NCBI GenBank assembly: GCA_963851245.1
Contig: CAWKOH010000012.1
Location: 62,001 to 126,000, forward strand
Origin: CAWKOH01 sp963851245
GTDB taxonomy: Bacteria > Actinomycetota > Acidimicrobiia > Acidimicrobiales > Palsa-688
Direction of reading: 5' to 3'
Length of the DNA: 64,000 nt
In this document: positions 53,161 to 62,610 of the stretch, in pieces
Numbering within the stretch: position 1 is the stretch's first letter
Layout: the number at the start of each line of letters is the position of its first letter
Made by a program: the position numbers and the translations under genes
Notes under the pieces: model-generated
What the model saw: only the letters and a program-made list of their open reading frames with translations
Databases searched by the model: none
Told to the model about the DNA's origin: nothing

Positions 53161-56019
53161 GTGTCTGAGACTCCGGTCCGGTTGACCAAACGGCCGCTCA
53201 TAACCGAGAGTGGGGTCGGGACGGCACCGCCCGCCCCATCGGCCGGTGACACCGAAACCGTGAAGATCACCATCGACGGCCGGCAGGTCGAGGTCCGGGC
53301 CGGCCAGTGGATCATCCAGGCGGCCGACGAGGCGGGCGTGTACATACCGCGCTTCTGCTATCACCCTCGAATGAAGCCCGTCGGCATGTGCCGGATGTGT
53401 CTGGTCGAAGTGGAAGGCCCTCGCGGCGCCACCCTGATGCCGGCTTGCTACAACGCCGTGGCCGACGGCATGGAGATCCGGACCGACAGCCAGAAGGCCA
53501 AGAAGGCGCAGGAGGGGGTACTCGAGTTCCTCCTCGTCAACCACCCTCTCGACTGCCCGGTGTGCGACAAGGGAGGCGAATGCCCCCTGCAGGACCAGAC
53601 CCTCGCTTACGGGCCGGGCGAGTCCCGTTTCGTCGAGGAGAAGCGCCACTGGGAGAAGCCGATCCCGATCTCGGAGCTGGTCTATCTGGATCGCGAGCGG
53701 TGCATCCAGTGCGGTCGTTGCGTCCGCTTCGCCGACGAGGTGGCCGGAGACGCGCTCATCGACTTCGCGGAGCGGGGCGACCAGACCGAAGTCGCCACCT
53801 TTCCAGGTGAGCCGTACTCGTCGTATTTCAGCGGCAATGTCGTGCAGATCTGCCCAGTCGGGGCCCTCACGGCCAAGCCTTACCGATTCAAGGCTCGGCC
53901 CTGGGATCTCGATCAGGTGGAGAGCACCTGTACAACCTGTTCGGTTGGGTGCCGGGTGGCGCTCCAATCCAGTTCGGGCGAACTGACCCGCCTCATCGGA
54001 GTGGACTCGGACCCGGTCAACTGGGGTTGGTTGTGCGACAAGGGGCGCTTCGCGTTCGCCGGCTACTCAAGCCCGACCCGGATCGCCGCCCCGCTTGTCC
54101 GCCGGGGTGAGACGTTGGTGGAGGTCAGCTGGGCCGAAGCGCTGTCTGTGGCCGCGGCAGGTATAGAAGCGGCCAGGCGGGCGGGCGGAGGGGACTCCAT
54201 CGGTGTCATCGGTGGATCCCGACTGCCGAACGAAGACGCCTATGTCTGGGCCAAGGTGGCCCGCCGCGTCTTCGAGACCGACAACGTCGATGCCCAGGTC
54301 GGCGACGGCCTTCCTGCCGAGACCGTGCTCGGGTTGCCGCGGGCCACCATCGACCAGGCGGCGACGGCTCCCCTCGTCCTCACCCTCAGTCCCGACATCA
54401 AGGACGAGCTGCCCGTCCTCTATCTCCGCCTCCGCCACGCCGTGCGGGAGAACGGCACTCAGCTGGTCGAGCTGACCCCGGCGCCGACCGGACTGACGCC
54501 CTACGCAGCCGAGACGGCGGTCTACCGGCCGGGTGAGCTGGCCCGGCTGGCCGCCACTCTCGTCGTCGGCGGCCCGGTCACTGCTGACGTGGCCGGCGTG
54601 CCTCTCGAAACCATCGAAGCCATTCGGGCTCACATTGAAAGGGCGGGCAAAGTAGGCGAGCCGGGCGCGCCCTCGATCGTGGTGATCCTGGGTCGTCCGT
54701 CGCTGGCCGAGTCGGAGGACCAGGTAGCGGCAGCAGCCCGGATACTGGCCGACCTGCCCAATGTGTCCTTCCTGCCCGCGCTTAGGCGTGGCAACGTCCA
54801 CGGTGCCCTCGACCTGGGTCTGGCGCCCGGTCTGCTTCCGGGCCGGGTAGGCCTGGACGAGGGGCGGGCCTGGTACGAACACCACTGGCAGGCCACGCTG
54901 CCCGGCCGGCGCGGCATGGGAACGGCCGCCATGCTGGAAGCAGCCGCCCGCGGTCACATCGGGGCCCTGGTGCTGGTCGGCGCCGATCCGCTGAGGGACT
55001 TTCCCGATTCGACCCTGGCGGTCAAGGGGCTGCTGGGTGCCCGCATGCTGGTGGCGGTGGACACTCACATGACCGACTCGGTCCGGCGCGCCGATGTCAT
55101 CCTCCCGGCCGCGGCCTGGTCCGAGCGACGGGGCACCTTTACCAACATCGAAGGACGCATCACCTGGCTCAGCCAGCTGGTGACCGACCACGGCGTGGCC
55201 TGGCCGGACTGGATGATCGCCAGCGAGCTGGCCGTCCGCCTCGGCGTGGACCTCGGGTTCACCCGCCTCGAGGACATCTGGGACGAGGTGGTGTCGGTGT
55301 CGCCGCTGCATGGTGGGGCCGGCTACACGCTCATCAGCGGGCAGCGGGCCCGGGACGGGGTCCTCGTTCCGGCCGACAGCCACGGAGAGGGCTCTCGTAG
55401 CCCCCATCCCCTCGATCCCATGGCGGATCCCGGCATCTCTTCCGCCGAGCTGCACAAGCTCTCGCCAACCGCCTTGCTGTTGTCCGGCGTGGCCATGGTT
55501 CCCGAACCCAATGGAGCCGGTGCCACCGGTCCGACTGACGGAGGCGGGTCCCCAGAAGAGGAGCCTTCCGCGGTTGGCGAGCGAGCCGGCGACGAAGCGC
55601 CACCACAGATGCCGGCGATGCTCGGGCTGCCGGCCGTCCCACCGCCCCCAGGGACGGGCGCCGGCGGGAACCGAGAGGGTTACCTCAGGCTGGTCTCACG
55701 ACGCGCCATGTGGGACGAGGGCACCCTGGTTCAATCGGTGCCGGCTCTGGCCGCACTGCACCCGCAGCCAGTGCTGCGCGTGCACCCTAGCGTTCTGGCC
55801 GGCATGGGCGCCGCCGACGGCGAAGCAGTGTCGGTGAAATCGGGCCAGGGCTCGTTGACCCTGCCGGCGGTGGGAGACCCCGCCCTCCCGACCGGTAGCG
55901 CGGTGCTCCCGTGGAACCTGCCCGGTGCCCATGCATCGGACCTCATAGACGCCTCTTCGCCGGTGACCGAGGTCCGGCTGAGCAGCACCGCGATCGAGGA
56001 CGGTGAGGCCGATGGGTGA
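51832..56019 (+). CDS. nuoFG: NuoF and NuoG in one continuous reading frame
   Basis: A 1395-codon frame holding NuoF (residues 1-about 440) and NuoG (from about 444). NuoF and NuoG are normally separate. There is a C6 run at 53130-53135; a seventh C would end NuoF at a TGA at 53166-53168 and leave NuoG to start at GTG 53161, eight bases overlapping. Because many other genes here have homopolymer indels, I believe two proteins are likelier than a true fusion. Start GTG 51832 overlaps the nuoE stop. Confidence 0.8.
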   Translation: MTITDAPRIVSRRLGTARSWTLESYLADGGYQALRAALARTPEQIHEWVNTANILGRGGAGFEAGRKWGMLRQAQPVYLTVNGDESEPATFKDHALIEGDPHQIIEGSLICAYAIGAAQVFLFVRGEFPLGIERLQSALNEAYAYGAVGRDIFGSGFSVDVVVHPGAGAYICGEETALLESLEGKRGYPRIKPPYFPAAIGLYGAPTIVNNVETVANLPWIMLNGGEEYAKLGEGRSKGTKLIALAGHVKRPGNYELEWAKCTFRELIFDPRLGGGMRDDNEFKVMIPGGASSPWLGPEHLDITMSNEAIASAGSMAGSGSIVPMDHTTCVVRAAWRIVRFFHRESCGQCTPCREGGGWLEKILERIESGQGRESDLDLLMDVCDNISPGVAWPPAQTTICVLGPSMPPSVAAGIRMFRDEYLDHVRQGRCPFPPTGCRGGSPVSETPVRLTKRPLITESGVGTAPPAPSAGDTETVKITIDGRQVEVRAGQWIIQAADEAGVYIPRFCYHPRMKPVGMCRMCLVEVEGPRGATLMPACYNAVADGMEIRTDSQKAKKAQEGVLEFLLVNHPLDCPVCDKGGECPLQDQTLAYGPGESRFVEEKRHWEKPIPISELVYLDRERCIQCGRCVRFADEVAGDALIDFAERGDQTEVATFPGEPYSSYFSGNVVQICPVGALTAKPYRFKARPWDLDQVESTCTTCSVGCRVALQSSSGELTRLIGVDSDPVNWGWLCDKGRFAFAGYSSPTRIAAPLVRRGETLVEVSWAEALSVAAAGIEAARRAGGGDSIGVIGGSRLPNEDAYVWAKVARRVFETDNVDAQVGDGLPAETVLGLPRATIDQAATAPLVLTLSPDIKDELPVLYLRLRHAVRENGTQLVELTPAPTGLTPYAAETAVYRPGELARLAATLVVGGPVTADVAGVPLETIEAIRAHIERAGKVGEPGAPSIVVILGRPSLAESEDQVAAAARILADLPNVSFLPALRRGNVHGALDLGLAPGLLPGRVGLDEGRAWYEHHWQATLPGRRGMGTAAMLEAAARGHIGALVLVGADPLRDFPDSTLAVKGLLGARMLVAVDTHMTDSVRRADVILPAAAWSERRGTFTNIEGRITWLSQLVTDHGVAWPDWMIASELAVRLGVDLGFTRLEDIWDEVVSVSPLHGGAGYTLISGQRARDGVLVPADSHGEGSRSPHPLDPMADPGISSAELHKLSPTALLLSGVAMVPEPNGAGATGPTDGGGSPEEEPSAVGERAGDEAPPQMPAMLGLPAVPPPPGTGAGGNREGYLRLVSRRAMWDEGTLVQSVPALAALHPQPVLRVHPSVLAGMGAADGEAVSVKSGQGSLTLPAVGDPALPTGSAVLPWNLPGAHASDLIDASSPVTEVRLSSTAIEDGEADG
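53161..56019 (+). other. nuoG: NuoG portion (iron-sulfur/molybdopterin-like subunit)
   Basis: VKITIDGRQVEVRAGQWIIQ starts the 2Fe-2S ferredoxin domain (FCYHPRMKPVGMCRMCLVEV). HPLDCPVCDKGGECPLQDQT holds the His/Cys cluster, CIQCGRCVRFADEVAGDA and VVQICPVGALTAKPYR another 4Fe-4S, and STCTTCSVGCRV plus LCDKGRF the N7 site. The long C-terminal part resembles molybdopterin oxidoreductases (VDTHMTDSVRRADVILPAAA), here without a cofactor I can see. Collects electrons from NuoF. Confidence 0.9.
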
Positions 56020-57227
56020 CCCGGTCTTCGTCAACGGCCTGGACCTGGCGGTCTGGCTCATCCTTCTCGTAAAGGTTGTCGCCATATTCGTCATCGTCCT
56101 GGTGTCGGTCCTGTTCATGGTCATGTACGAGCGTAAAGCGGTGGCCTGGCTGGGGGTGCGTTACGGACCGAACCGGGCCGGCCCCAACGGTTGGCTGCAG
56201 TCGCTCGCAGACGGCACCAAGCTGCTGTTCAAGGAGGCCTTCGCTCCTCGCGGGGCGGACAAGCCCATCTACCGTGCCGCTCCGTACCTGATGCTGTTCC
56301 CGGTGTTCCTGGTCTTCTCGATCGTGCCGCTGGGCGGAACCATCACCATTGCGGGCCACACCACCGAGTTGCAGTTGGCCGATCCGCCCTGGGGCATCCT
56401 GTTCCTCCTGATGTGCTCGGGCATAGCCGTGTACGGGGTCATGCTGGCCGGCTGGGCCTCGGGTTCGAAGTACCCGCTACTCGGATCAGTGCGGGCCACG
56501 GCGCAGATGGTGTCCTACGAGGCGGTGCTCGGCCTCACGATCGCCACTGTCGTACTGGTCACCTCGTCTCTACGTACCAGCGCCATCGTGCGCGCCCAGC
56601 ACGGCGGGTTCCTCTACGACTGGAACTTCATCCACACCCTGATCCTGCCTTTCGTCCTCTTCGCCGTGGCCATCACGGCCGAGATCGACGCGGCCGCCGT
56701 TCGATCTGGTGGAGGCCGAGGAGGAACTGTCGGGTGGTTACAACCTGGAGTACTCCTCCATCGACTTTGCCTGGTTCTACCTGGCCGAGTACGCCGCTCT
56801 GGTCACCAACTCCGCCATCATCGCCACCCTCTGGTTTGGTGGTCCGGATGGTCCGCGGATCGCTGGCCACAGCATCGGTCCGGTGTGGTTCGCCATCAAG
56901 GTCCTGATCATCCTCTACATCTACGTGTGGGTGCGGGCGACTCTTCCCCGTCTGCGCTACGACCAGCTGATGGACCTCGGCTGGAAGCGGATGATCCCCC
57001 TGGCGCTGGCCATGCTGATGATCGTGGCCGGATTCCAGATCACGCCGACATCCACCTCCAAGAGCGCGGTGACCCGTTTCTTCGTGGAGAGAGAGTGGGG
57101 TCTGCTGGCCATCCTGGCCAGCATCGTGCTGTACGTGCTGTTCACGCTCGCCATCGATGTGGGTCGGCGAGCAAACGATGTGGACGCCGCCTATCACGCC
57201 CGCCTGGCCCAAGAGGTTGAAGAGTGA
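56012..57227 (+). CDS. nuoH: NADH-quinone oxidoreductase subunit H, one frameshift
   Basis: Membrane subunit at the quinone site, about eight helices. YERKAVAWLGVRYGPNRAGP, LADGTKLLFKEAFAPRGADK and the loop DRPPFDLVEAEEELSGGYN are signatures. The last is broken by an extra g at about 56690; removing it restores the frame exactly. YSSIDFAWFYLAEYAALVT and the C-terminal GWKRMIPLALAMLMIVAG follow. ATG 56012 overlaps the nuoG stop. A base error is likely. Confidence 0.9.
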
Positions 57228-57949
57228 GCTTCTTCAAAGGGTTCGCCGTCACAGGGAAGCTGCCCTTCAAGCCCAAGGTCACCGTGCAGTACCCGGAGGA
57301 GAAGCGGCCCAAGCCAGAACGCTTCCACGGTCGCCACGTGCTCAACCGTTACGAAGACGGCATGGAGAAATGCATCGGGTGCGAGCTGTGCGCAGGGGTG
57401 TGCCCCGCCAGGTGCATCTACGTGCGAGGAGCCGACAACCCCCCCGACGAACCGGTTTCTCCGGGGGAGCGCTACGGGTTCGTCTACGAGATCAACTTTC
57501 TCCGCTGCATCCACTGCGACATGTGCGTGGAGGCCTGCCCGACGGAAGCCATTACCGAGTCGAAGATGTTCGAGTTTTCCTTCGTGAACCGCGAGGACGC
57601 CATCTACACCAAGGCCGAGTTGCTGGTGGACGACGACGGCCGGCCCCGCGAGCTTCCGTGGGAGGACTGGAAACCCGGCGACGACCGCAACACCTCGGCC
57701 TGGGTGCGGGCGACCGGGCCCTCAGGGTCGGCGGCCCAGGAAGGCAAACCACTGTGGTCGGGGGAGCTCGGCTACGGCGTGCGACCGGCTCAGCGGGGTC
57801 AGAGTGATCCTTCCTCCGCAGACTTTCCGGCCGACACCGACTACTCGCTGCGGGAGCTGCTCGCCAACGCCCTGCGGGGCGTCAATGTCGACGGCAAGCG
57901 TCCGATCCGGGGTACCTCCGGCGAGGACCAGACGGGAGGGACGAGCTGA
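57224..57949 (+). CDS. nuoI: NADH-quinone oxidoreductase subunit I
   Basis: 241 residues. Two 4Fe-4S motifs: EKCIGCELCAGVCPARCIYV and LRCIHCDMCVEACPTEAITE. They bind N6a and N6b. The C-terminal 80 residues are a clade-type extension (Trp/Asp/Gly-rich, up to GTSGEDQTGG), longer than the usual ~180-residue NuoI. GTG overlaps nuoH by four bases; the stop overlaps nuoJ by one. Confidence 0.95.
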   Translation: MSFFKGFAVTGKLPFKPKVTVQYPEEKRPKPERFHGRHVLNRYEDGMEKCIGCELCAGVCPARCIYVRGADNPPDEPVSPGERYGFVYEINFLRCIHCDMCVEACPTEAITESKMFEFSFVNREDAIYTKAELLVDDDGRPRELPWEDWKPGDDRNTSAWVRATGPSGSAAQEGKPLWSGELGYGVRPAQRGQSDPSSADFPADTDYSLRELLANALRGVNVDGKRPIRGTSGEDQTGGTS

Positions 57950-58584
57950 TGTTCCCCAGCCTGCTGGCGTCAGCGTCGAGCTCCGGCCACGATCTCGCGG
58001 TCGCATCGGCCTGGGCGGTGTTCCTGGTCGGAGCGGCCATGATTCTCACCGGGGCGTTCGGCGTCATCCTCCTCCGCAACCCGGTGCACTGCGCCCTGAT
58101 GCTGATCATCACCCTCTTCGGCGTGGCGCTCGAGTTCATCAACCAGGCTGCCGACTTCCTCGCGGCGGTTCAGATCATCGTCTACGCCGGTGCGGTGGTC
58201 ATCGTGTTCCTGTTCGTCATCATGTTCCTGGGGGTGGACCGCCGCGAGGCGGCCGGTCCCGAAGCCACCAAGTTCCAGAAGCCCCTGGCCCTGATTCTGG
58301 GCGTGGTGGCCCTGATCGAGATCCTCATCCTGTCGGGGGTCACCAAGTGGGTAAGCGGCCAGCCCAGTGTCGCCGGTGCCCTCAACGGTCCGGGCGAGAA
58401 CGTGCAAAAGCTCGGTCAGTCGATCTACACCCGGTACCTGCTGCCGTTCGAGATGACGGCGGCGCTGCTCGTCATTGCCGTGGTGTCCGCAGTCGTCTTG
58501 TCCCGGCGGCAGCAGCCGAGCGCGAGTGAGCTGTCATCGGCTGAGCAGGAGCACCTCGAGGCCAAGGAGACTGAGTCGCCGTGA
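57949..58584 (+). CDS. nuoJ: NADH-quinone oxidoreductase subunit J
   Basis: 211 residues, five membrane helices. GAFGVILLRNPVHCALMLII and ADFLAAVQIIVYAGAVVIVF are the conserved parts of the proton-channel subunit. A C-terminal tail of about 30 charged residues follows the last helix. It overlaps nuoK by four bases. Confidence 0.9.
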   Translation: MFPSLLASASSSGHDLAVASAWAVFLVGAAMILTGAFGVILLRNPVHCALMLIITLFGVALEFINQAADFLAAVQIIVYAGAVVIVFLFVIMFLGVDRREAAGPEATKFQKPLALILGVVALIEILILSGVTKWVSGQPSVAGALNGPGENVQKLGQSIYTRYLLPFEMTAALLVIAVVSAVVLSRRQQPSASELSSAEQEHLEAKETESP

Positions 58585-58886
58585 CCGTACCCGGTGCCTG
58601 GTATCTGGTCCTCGCAGCCGTCCTGTTCGGGGTGGGCGCCACCGGCCTCCTGATACGGCGCAACGTTCTGGTCATGTTCATGTGCGTCGAGTTGATGCTC
58701 AACGCCGTGAACCTGACCTTCGTGACCTTCGCCCGCCTCCTGAATGATGTCGGCGGTCAGGCGTCGGTGTTCTTTGTCCTGGTGGTCGCGGCCGCAGAAG
58801 TAGTGGTGGGCCTGGCGATCATCGTGGCCATGTTCCGCCGGCGGGCCGCAGCCACCGCCGATGACATCCACGCACTGAAGGGCTGA
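58581..58886 (+). CDS. nuoK: NADH-quinone oxidoreductase subunit K
   Basis: 101 residues, three helices. LFGVGATGLLIRRNVLVMFM, CVELMLNAVNLTFVTFARLL (the membrane glutamate) and VLVVAAAEVVVGLAIIVAMF are typical; MRP/antiporter-like. GTG start overlaps nuoJ; nuoL follows 9 bases later. Confidence 0.95.
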   Translation: MTVPGAWYLVLAAVLFGVGATGLLIRRNVLVMFMCVELMLNAVNLTFVTFARLLNDVGGQASVFFVLVVAAAEVVVGLAIIVAMFRRRAAATADDIHALKG

Positions 58887-58895
58887 ACGAACCGC

Positions 58896-60965
58896 GTGAA
58901 CGCCGCCTACGTCATAGTCGCGCTCCCCCTGGCCGGTGCCCTGATCCTGCTCTTCGGCGGCCGCCGCGTCGGCGATCCGCTGTCGGGCTGGCTGGCCACC
59001 CTGGCGGCCGCCGGGTCGTTCGTGGCGACCGTCGTCGTATGGGCGACGCTGCTCGGGCGTAGCAGTGCTGACCGCACGGTCGACAAACAGATCTTCACGT
59101 GGATACCCGTCGGCGACCTGCACGTCACGTTCGGCTTGCAGCTGGACCCGCTCTCCATAGCGATGGCCCTGTTCGTGACCGGGGTCGGGAGTCTTATCCA
59201 CCTGTACTCGATCGGGTACATGAAGGGCGATCCGAGCTACCCCAGGTTCTTCTTCCTCCTCAACCTGTTCCTGTTCTCGATGATCGTGCTGGTTCTGGCC
59301 GACAACTATCTGTTCAGTTTCGTCGGGTGGGAAGGCGTCGGGTTCTGCTCCTATGGCCTGGTCGGCTTCTGGTTCGATCGCGACACCGCCGCGGTGGCAG
59401 CCAAGAAGGCGTTCGTGACCAACCGGGTCGGCGACTTCGGTTTCATGATCGCCCTGTTCCTGCTGTTCGGCCACTTCGGATCGTTCAACTATTCCGTTGT
59501 CCTGGCTCCGCTCGCGGCTGGTCACGCCACGCTCGCAGGCTCGACCGCGACCGCCATCGGCCTGATGCTTTTCCTCGGCGCAGTTGGCAAGTCGGCCCAG
59601 ATCCCGCTCTACATGTGGCTGCCCGACGCCATGGAAGGTCCCACTCCGGTGTCGGCCCTGATCCACGCCGCCACCATGGTCACCGCCGGCGTATACCTGG
59701 TGGCCCGGAGCGCGCCGATTCTCCACTTCAGCCACTCCGTGCTGTGGGTCATCGCCATAATCGGCGCCGCTACCCTGTTCCTCTCCGCCACCATCGCCTG
59801 CGCCCAGGACGACATCAAACGGGTGCTCGCCTACTCGACCATCTCGCAGCTGGGGTACATGTTCCTGGGCGAGGGTGCCGGCGACTACACCGCCGGCATC
59901 TACCACATGATCATGCACGCCTTCTTCAAGGCGCTGCTCTTCCTGGCGGCCGGCTCTGTGATCCACGCCCTGCACAACGAGCAGAACATGAAGAAGATGG
60001 GCGGGCTGCGCAAGTACCTACCCATCACCTATCCGACCTTCATAATCGGCTACCTGGCCCTGGCCGGCATACCGCCCTTCGACGGCTTTTGGTCCAAGGA
60101 GGACATCCTGGATGCCGCCTGGCACATGAGCCCGGCCCTGTGGGCGGTCGGCGCCATCACCGCCGGCCTGACCGCCTATTACATGAGCCGCCAGGTGGCG
60201 CTCGTCTTTCTGGGTCAGGCCCGCTGGCAGGAGGCCCGTCCGGGCGATCACGGCGCCGAGGTTCACGAGCAATATGTCGGGCCGGGTTCTGGGGCCCACA
60301 CCGAGTATGCCGCGGGTACCTCGGATCTGGGCGAAGAGTACGGCGGCGGTGCTCAGTCCGGCGTCGAGGCGCACCCGCCCATGGAGGTCAATGTGGGGGC
60401 GGCCCATGGCGAGGGCCACGCGGGCGGCGATCCCCACGAATCGCCCTCGGTCATGACCGTGCCCCTCATAATCCTGGCCATCGCCTCCACCATCGGATGG
60501 CTCATCAACGCCCCCTTCGGGGGCCTCGACTTCCTCACCAAGTGGCTGGCCCCGGTCTTCCCGTCGACCATCGCCCCGCCCATCAACGTGGCCACCAGCA
60601 CCAAATGGATCCTCGGTATCGCGGTGACCGCTCTTTGTTTCCTCGGCCTGGGCCTCGGGTTGGCAGCCTGGCGCAAGGTCGAACGACCCGAGCTCGAGCC
60701 GGCGTTCCTCGTGCACGGCTGGTACATCGACGAGGGAGTATCCGCGGCGGTATCTGGGCCTCTGGCCCGGATGGCGAACGCCTTCAGCTTTGTGATCGAT
60801 GCCAAGATCGTCGACGGGGCCGTGAACGGAGTGGCCCGCCTCACCACCGAGACCGGAAGACAGCTGCGCCGCGTCCAGACCGGCTACGTGCGGAACTACG
60901 CCCTCGGGATCGGGATCGGCGCCGCGGTGATCCTGGCCTTCGTCGCTATGAGGGTGGGAGGCTGA
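58896..60965 (+). CDS. nuoL: NADH-quinone oxidoreductase subunit L
   Basis: 689 residues, longer than the usual ~620. Proton antiporter-type helices: DNYLFSFVGWEGVGFCSYGL, MWLPDAMEGPTPVSALIHAA and LAYSTISQLGYMFLGEG. A loop of about 75 residues after the tenth helix or so (roughly 60220-60450) is Gly/His/Glu-rich and appears to be an insertion. The C-terminal amphipathic helix region follows. It pumps protons at the distal end of complex I. GTG start. Confidence 0.95.
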   Translation: MNAAYVIVALPLAGALILLFGGRRVGDPLSGWLATLAAAGSFVATVVVWATLLGRSSADRTVDKQIFTWIPVGDLHVTFGLQLDPLSIAMALFVTGVGSLIHLYSIGYMKGDPSYPRFFFLLNLFLFSMIVLVLADNYLFSFVGWEGVGFCSYGLVGFWFDRDTAAVAAKKAFVTNRVGDFGFMIALFLLFGHFGSFNYSVVLAPLAAGHATLAGSTATAIGLMLFLGAVGKSAQIPLYMWLPDAMEGPTPVSALIHAATMVTAGVYLVARSAPILHFSHSVLWVIAIIGAATLFLSATIACAQDDIKRVLAYSTISQLGYMFLGEGAGDYTAGIYHMIMHAFFKALLFLAAGSVIHALHNEQNMKKMGGLRKYLPITYPTFIIGYLALAGIPPFDGFWSKEDILDAAWHMSPALWAVGAITAGLTAYYMSRQVALVFLGQARWQEARPGDHGAEVHEQYVGPGSGAHTEYAAGTSDLGEEYGGGAQSGVEAHPPMEVNVGAAHGEGHAGGDPHESPSVMTVPLIILAIASTIGWLINAPFGGLDFLTKWLAPVFPSTIAPPINVATSTKWILGIAVTALCFLGLGLGLAAWRKVERPELEPAFLVHGWYIDEGVSAAVSGPLARMANAFSFVIDAKIVDGAVNGVARLTTETGRQLRRVQTGYVRNYALGIGIGAAVILAFVAMRVGG

Positions 60966-60966
60966 G

Positions 60967-62610
60967 ATGAAGTCGGCCGGCTTTCCCCTCCTCACCTTCA
61001 TCGTTCTGCTGCCGGTGGTAGCCGCGGCCGTCGTCGCCCTCATTCCGGCGACCAGCGAGGCCAAGCTGGTGAAGCTGGTGGCGCTGATCGCGACCCTGGC
61101 GGAGCTGGGCCTGGTGGTCTACCTCGTCGTGGACTTCCCATCGGGTCAGGCCGGCTTCCAGTTCATAAGCCAGCATTCCTGGATCGGGCAGTTCGGCATC
61201 TCCTGGAAGCTCGGGGTGGATGGCATCTCCCTGTTCCTGGTGGGCATGACTGCCGTTCTTTTCCCGATCGCCATGTTCGGGCCCACTCTGAACGGCAGCA
61301 TCAAGCCGTTTATGGGGTGGATGCTGCTGCTCGAAGCGGCCTGCATGGGCACGTTCCTGTCGTTGGACCTCTTCCTCTTCTTCGTGATGTTCGAAATCAC
61401 GCTGGTCCCCGGGTACTTCATCGTGGCCGGCTACGGAGGACCGAAGCGCAACTACGCAGCGATGAAGTTCTTCATCTACACCTTCGCCGGATCGGCCTTC
61501 CTTTTCGTCGCCATCCTGTCGCTGGTGTTCCTGACCGCGCCTGCCAACAAGGGCCACGAGACTTTCGATCTGATCACACTGGCCCGCCTGGCCAACGGGC
61601 TTCCCCACGCCGACCAGGTGCTCATCTTCTGCGGGTTCGCGATCGCGTTCGCCGTGAAGATCCCCCTGGTGCCGTTCCACAGCTGGCTGCCCGACACCTA
61701 CACCGAAGCTCCGACAGCGGGATCCATGGTGCTGGCCGGGATCCTGTTCAAGCTGGGCGCTTACGGTCTTTTGCGCCTCGGCCTCTACCTCTTGCCGCGG
61801 GGGGCGGCGGACATGGCCCCGGTTCTTCTCACCCTGGCCGCTCTGGGAATCGTCTACGGGGCTCTGGTCACCATCATGCAGAGGGACCTGAAGAGGCTGG
61901 TGGCGTATGCATCGATCGTCGACGTGGCGTTCATCGTCCTCGGGTTCTTCGCCTTCAGTGCTCAGGGCGTGTCCGGCGGAGTCCTCGAGATGGTCAACCA
62001 TGCCCTGACCACCGGCGCCATCTTCTTCCTGGTGGGAGTGATCTGGGAGCGCCGCGGGACTCTGAGGTTCGCCGACCTGGGCGGTTTGCAGAAGCCCGCC
62101 CCCATCCTGGCCGCCATCTTCCTCGCTGTGATCCTGAGCGCGGTCGGCCTGCCCGGGCTGAACGGATTCGTCGGCGAGTTCCTCGTTCTGGTCGGCACCT
62201 TCATAACCCATCGCTGGTGGGCGGTGGTGGGGACGACGGCCGTGGTGAGCGGAGCCATCTATCTCTTCTGGGCCTACCAGAGGGTGTTCCAAGGCCGGAC
62301 CAGCGAGGTCAACGACAAGGTTCGGGACATCACCTGGCGGGAGATCGGGATGGTGGCGCCGTTGCTGGCCGGCATCGTCTTCCTCGGCGTGTATCCGAAA
62401 CCCTTCTTCGATCGGGTGAACCCGTCGGTCGAGTACCTGCTGGGGCATGTGCAACAGGCGGCCCCGAACGCCGGGGTGCCATCGCAAGGGCCGTCGGCTA
62501 TCAAGTACACCGTCCCCGCCGATCAGAACGTGGACGTTCCCGCCCCGACGGCCAGTGGTAGCTCGGGCTCTTCGACCTCCGCCCAGCAGGCGTCGGGGGG
62601 AAGCAAATGA
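60967..62610 (+). CDS. nuoM: NADH-quinone oxidoreductase subunit M
   Basis: 547 residues, antiporter-like. WKLGVDGISLFLVGMTAVLF, LVPFHSWLPDTYTEAPTAGS and MQRDLKRLVAYASIVDVAFI are hallmarks. The C-terminus has a Ser/Gly/Pro-rich tail of about 50 residues. ATG follows the nuoL stop by one base; nuoN starts within its stop codon. Confidence 0.95.
   Translation: MKSAGFPLLTFIVLLPVVAAAVVALIPATSEAKLVKLVALIATLAELGLVVYLVVDFPSGQAGFQFISQHSWIGQFGISWKLGVDGISLFLVGMTAVLFPIAMFGPTLNGSIKPFMGWMLLLEAACMGTFLSLDLFLFFVMFEITLVPGYFIVAGYGGPKRNYAAMKFFIYTFAGSAFLFVAILSLVFLTAPANKGHETFDLITLARLANGLPHADQVLIFCGFAIAFAVKIPLVPFHSWLPDTYTEAPTAGSMVLAGILFKLGAYGLLRLGLYLLPRGAADMAPVLLTLAALGIVYGALVTIMQRDLKRLVAYASIVDVAFIVLGFFAFSAQGVSGGVLEMVNHALTTGAIFFLVGVIWERRGTLRFADLGGLQKPAPILAAIFLAVILSAVGLPGLNGFVGEFLVLVGTFITHRWWAVVGTTAVVSGAIYLFWAYQRVFQGRTSEVNDKVRDITWREIGMVAPLLAGIVFLGVYPKPFFDRVNPSVEYLLGHVQQAAPNAGVPSQGPSAIKYTVPADQNVDVPAPTASGSSGSSTSAQQASGGSK

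Noticed and set aside
58425..59975. Long minus-strand frame over nuoJ-nuoL, His/Asp/Glu-rich
   Set aside because: Composition mirrors the hydrophobic sense codons of membrane subunits; no motif.
59099..60970. 623-codon frame on the nuoL strand, other phase
   Set aside because: Arg/Gly/Pro-rich shadow of nuoL.
60946..62487. 513-codon minus-strand frame over nuoM
   Set aside because: Same mirror effect; nuoM is certain.
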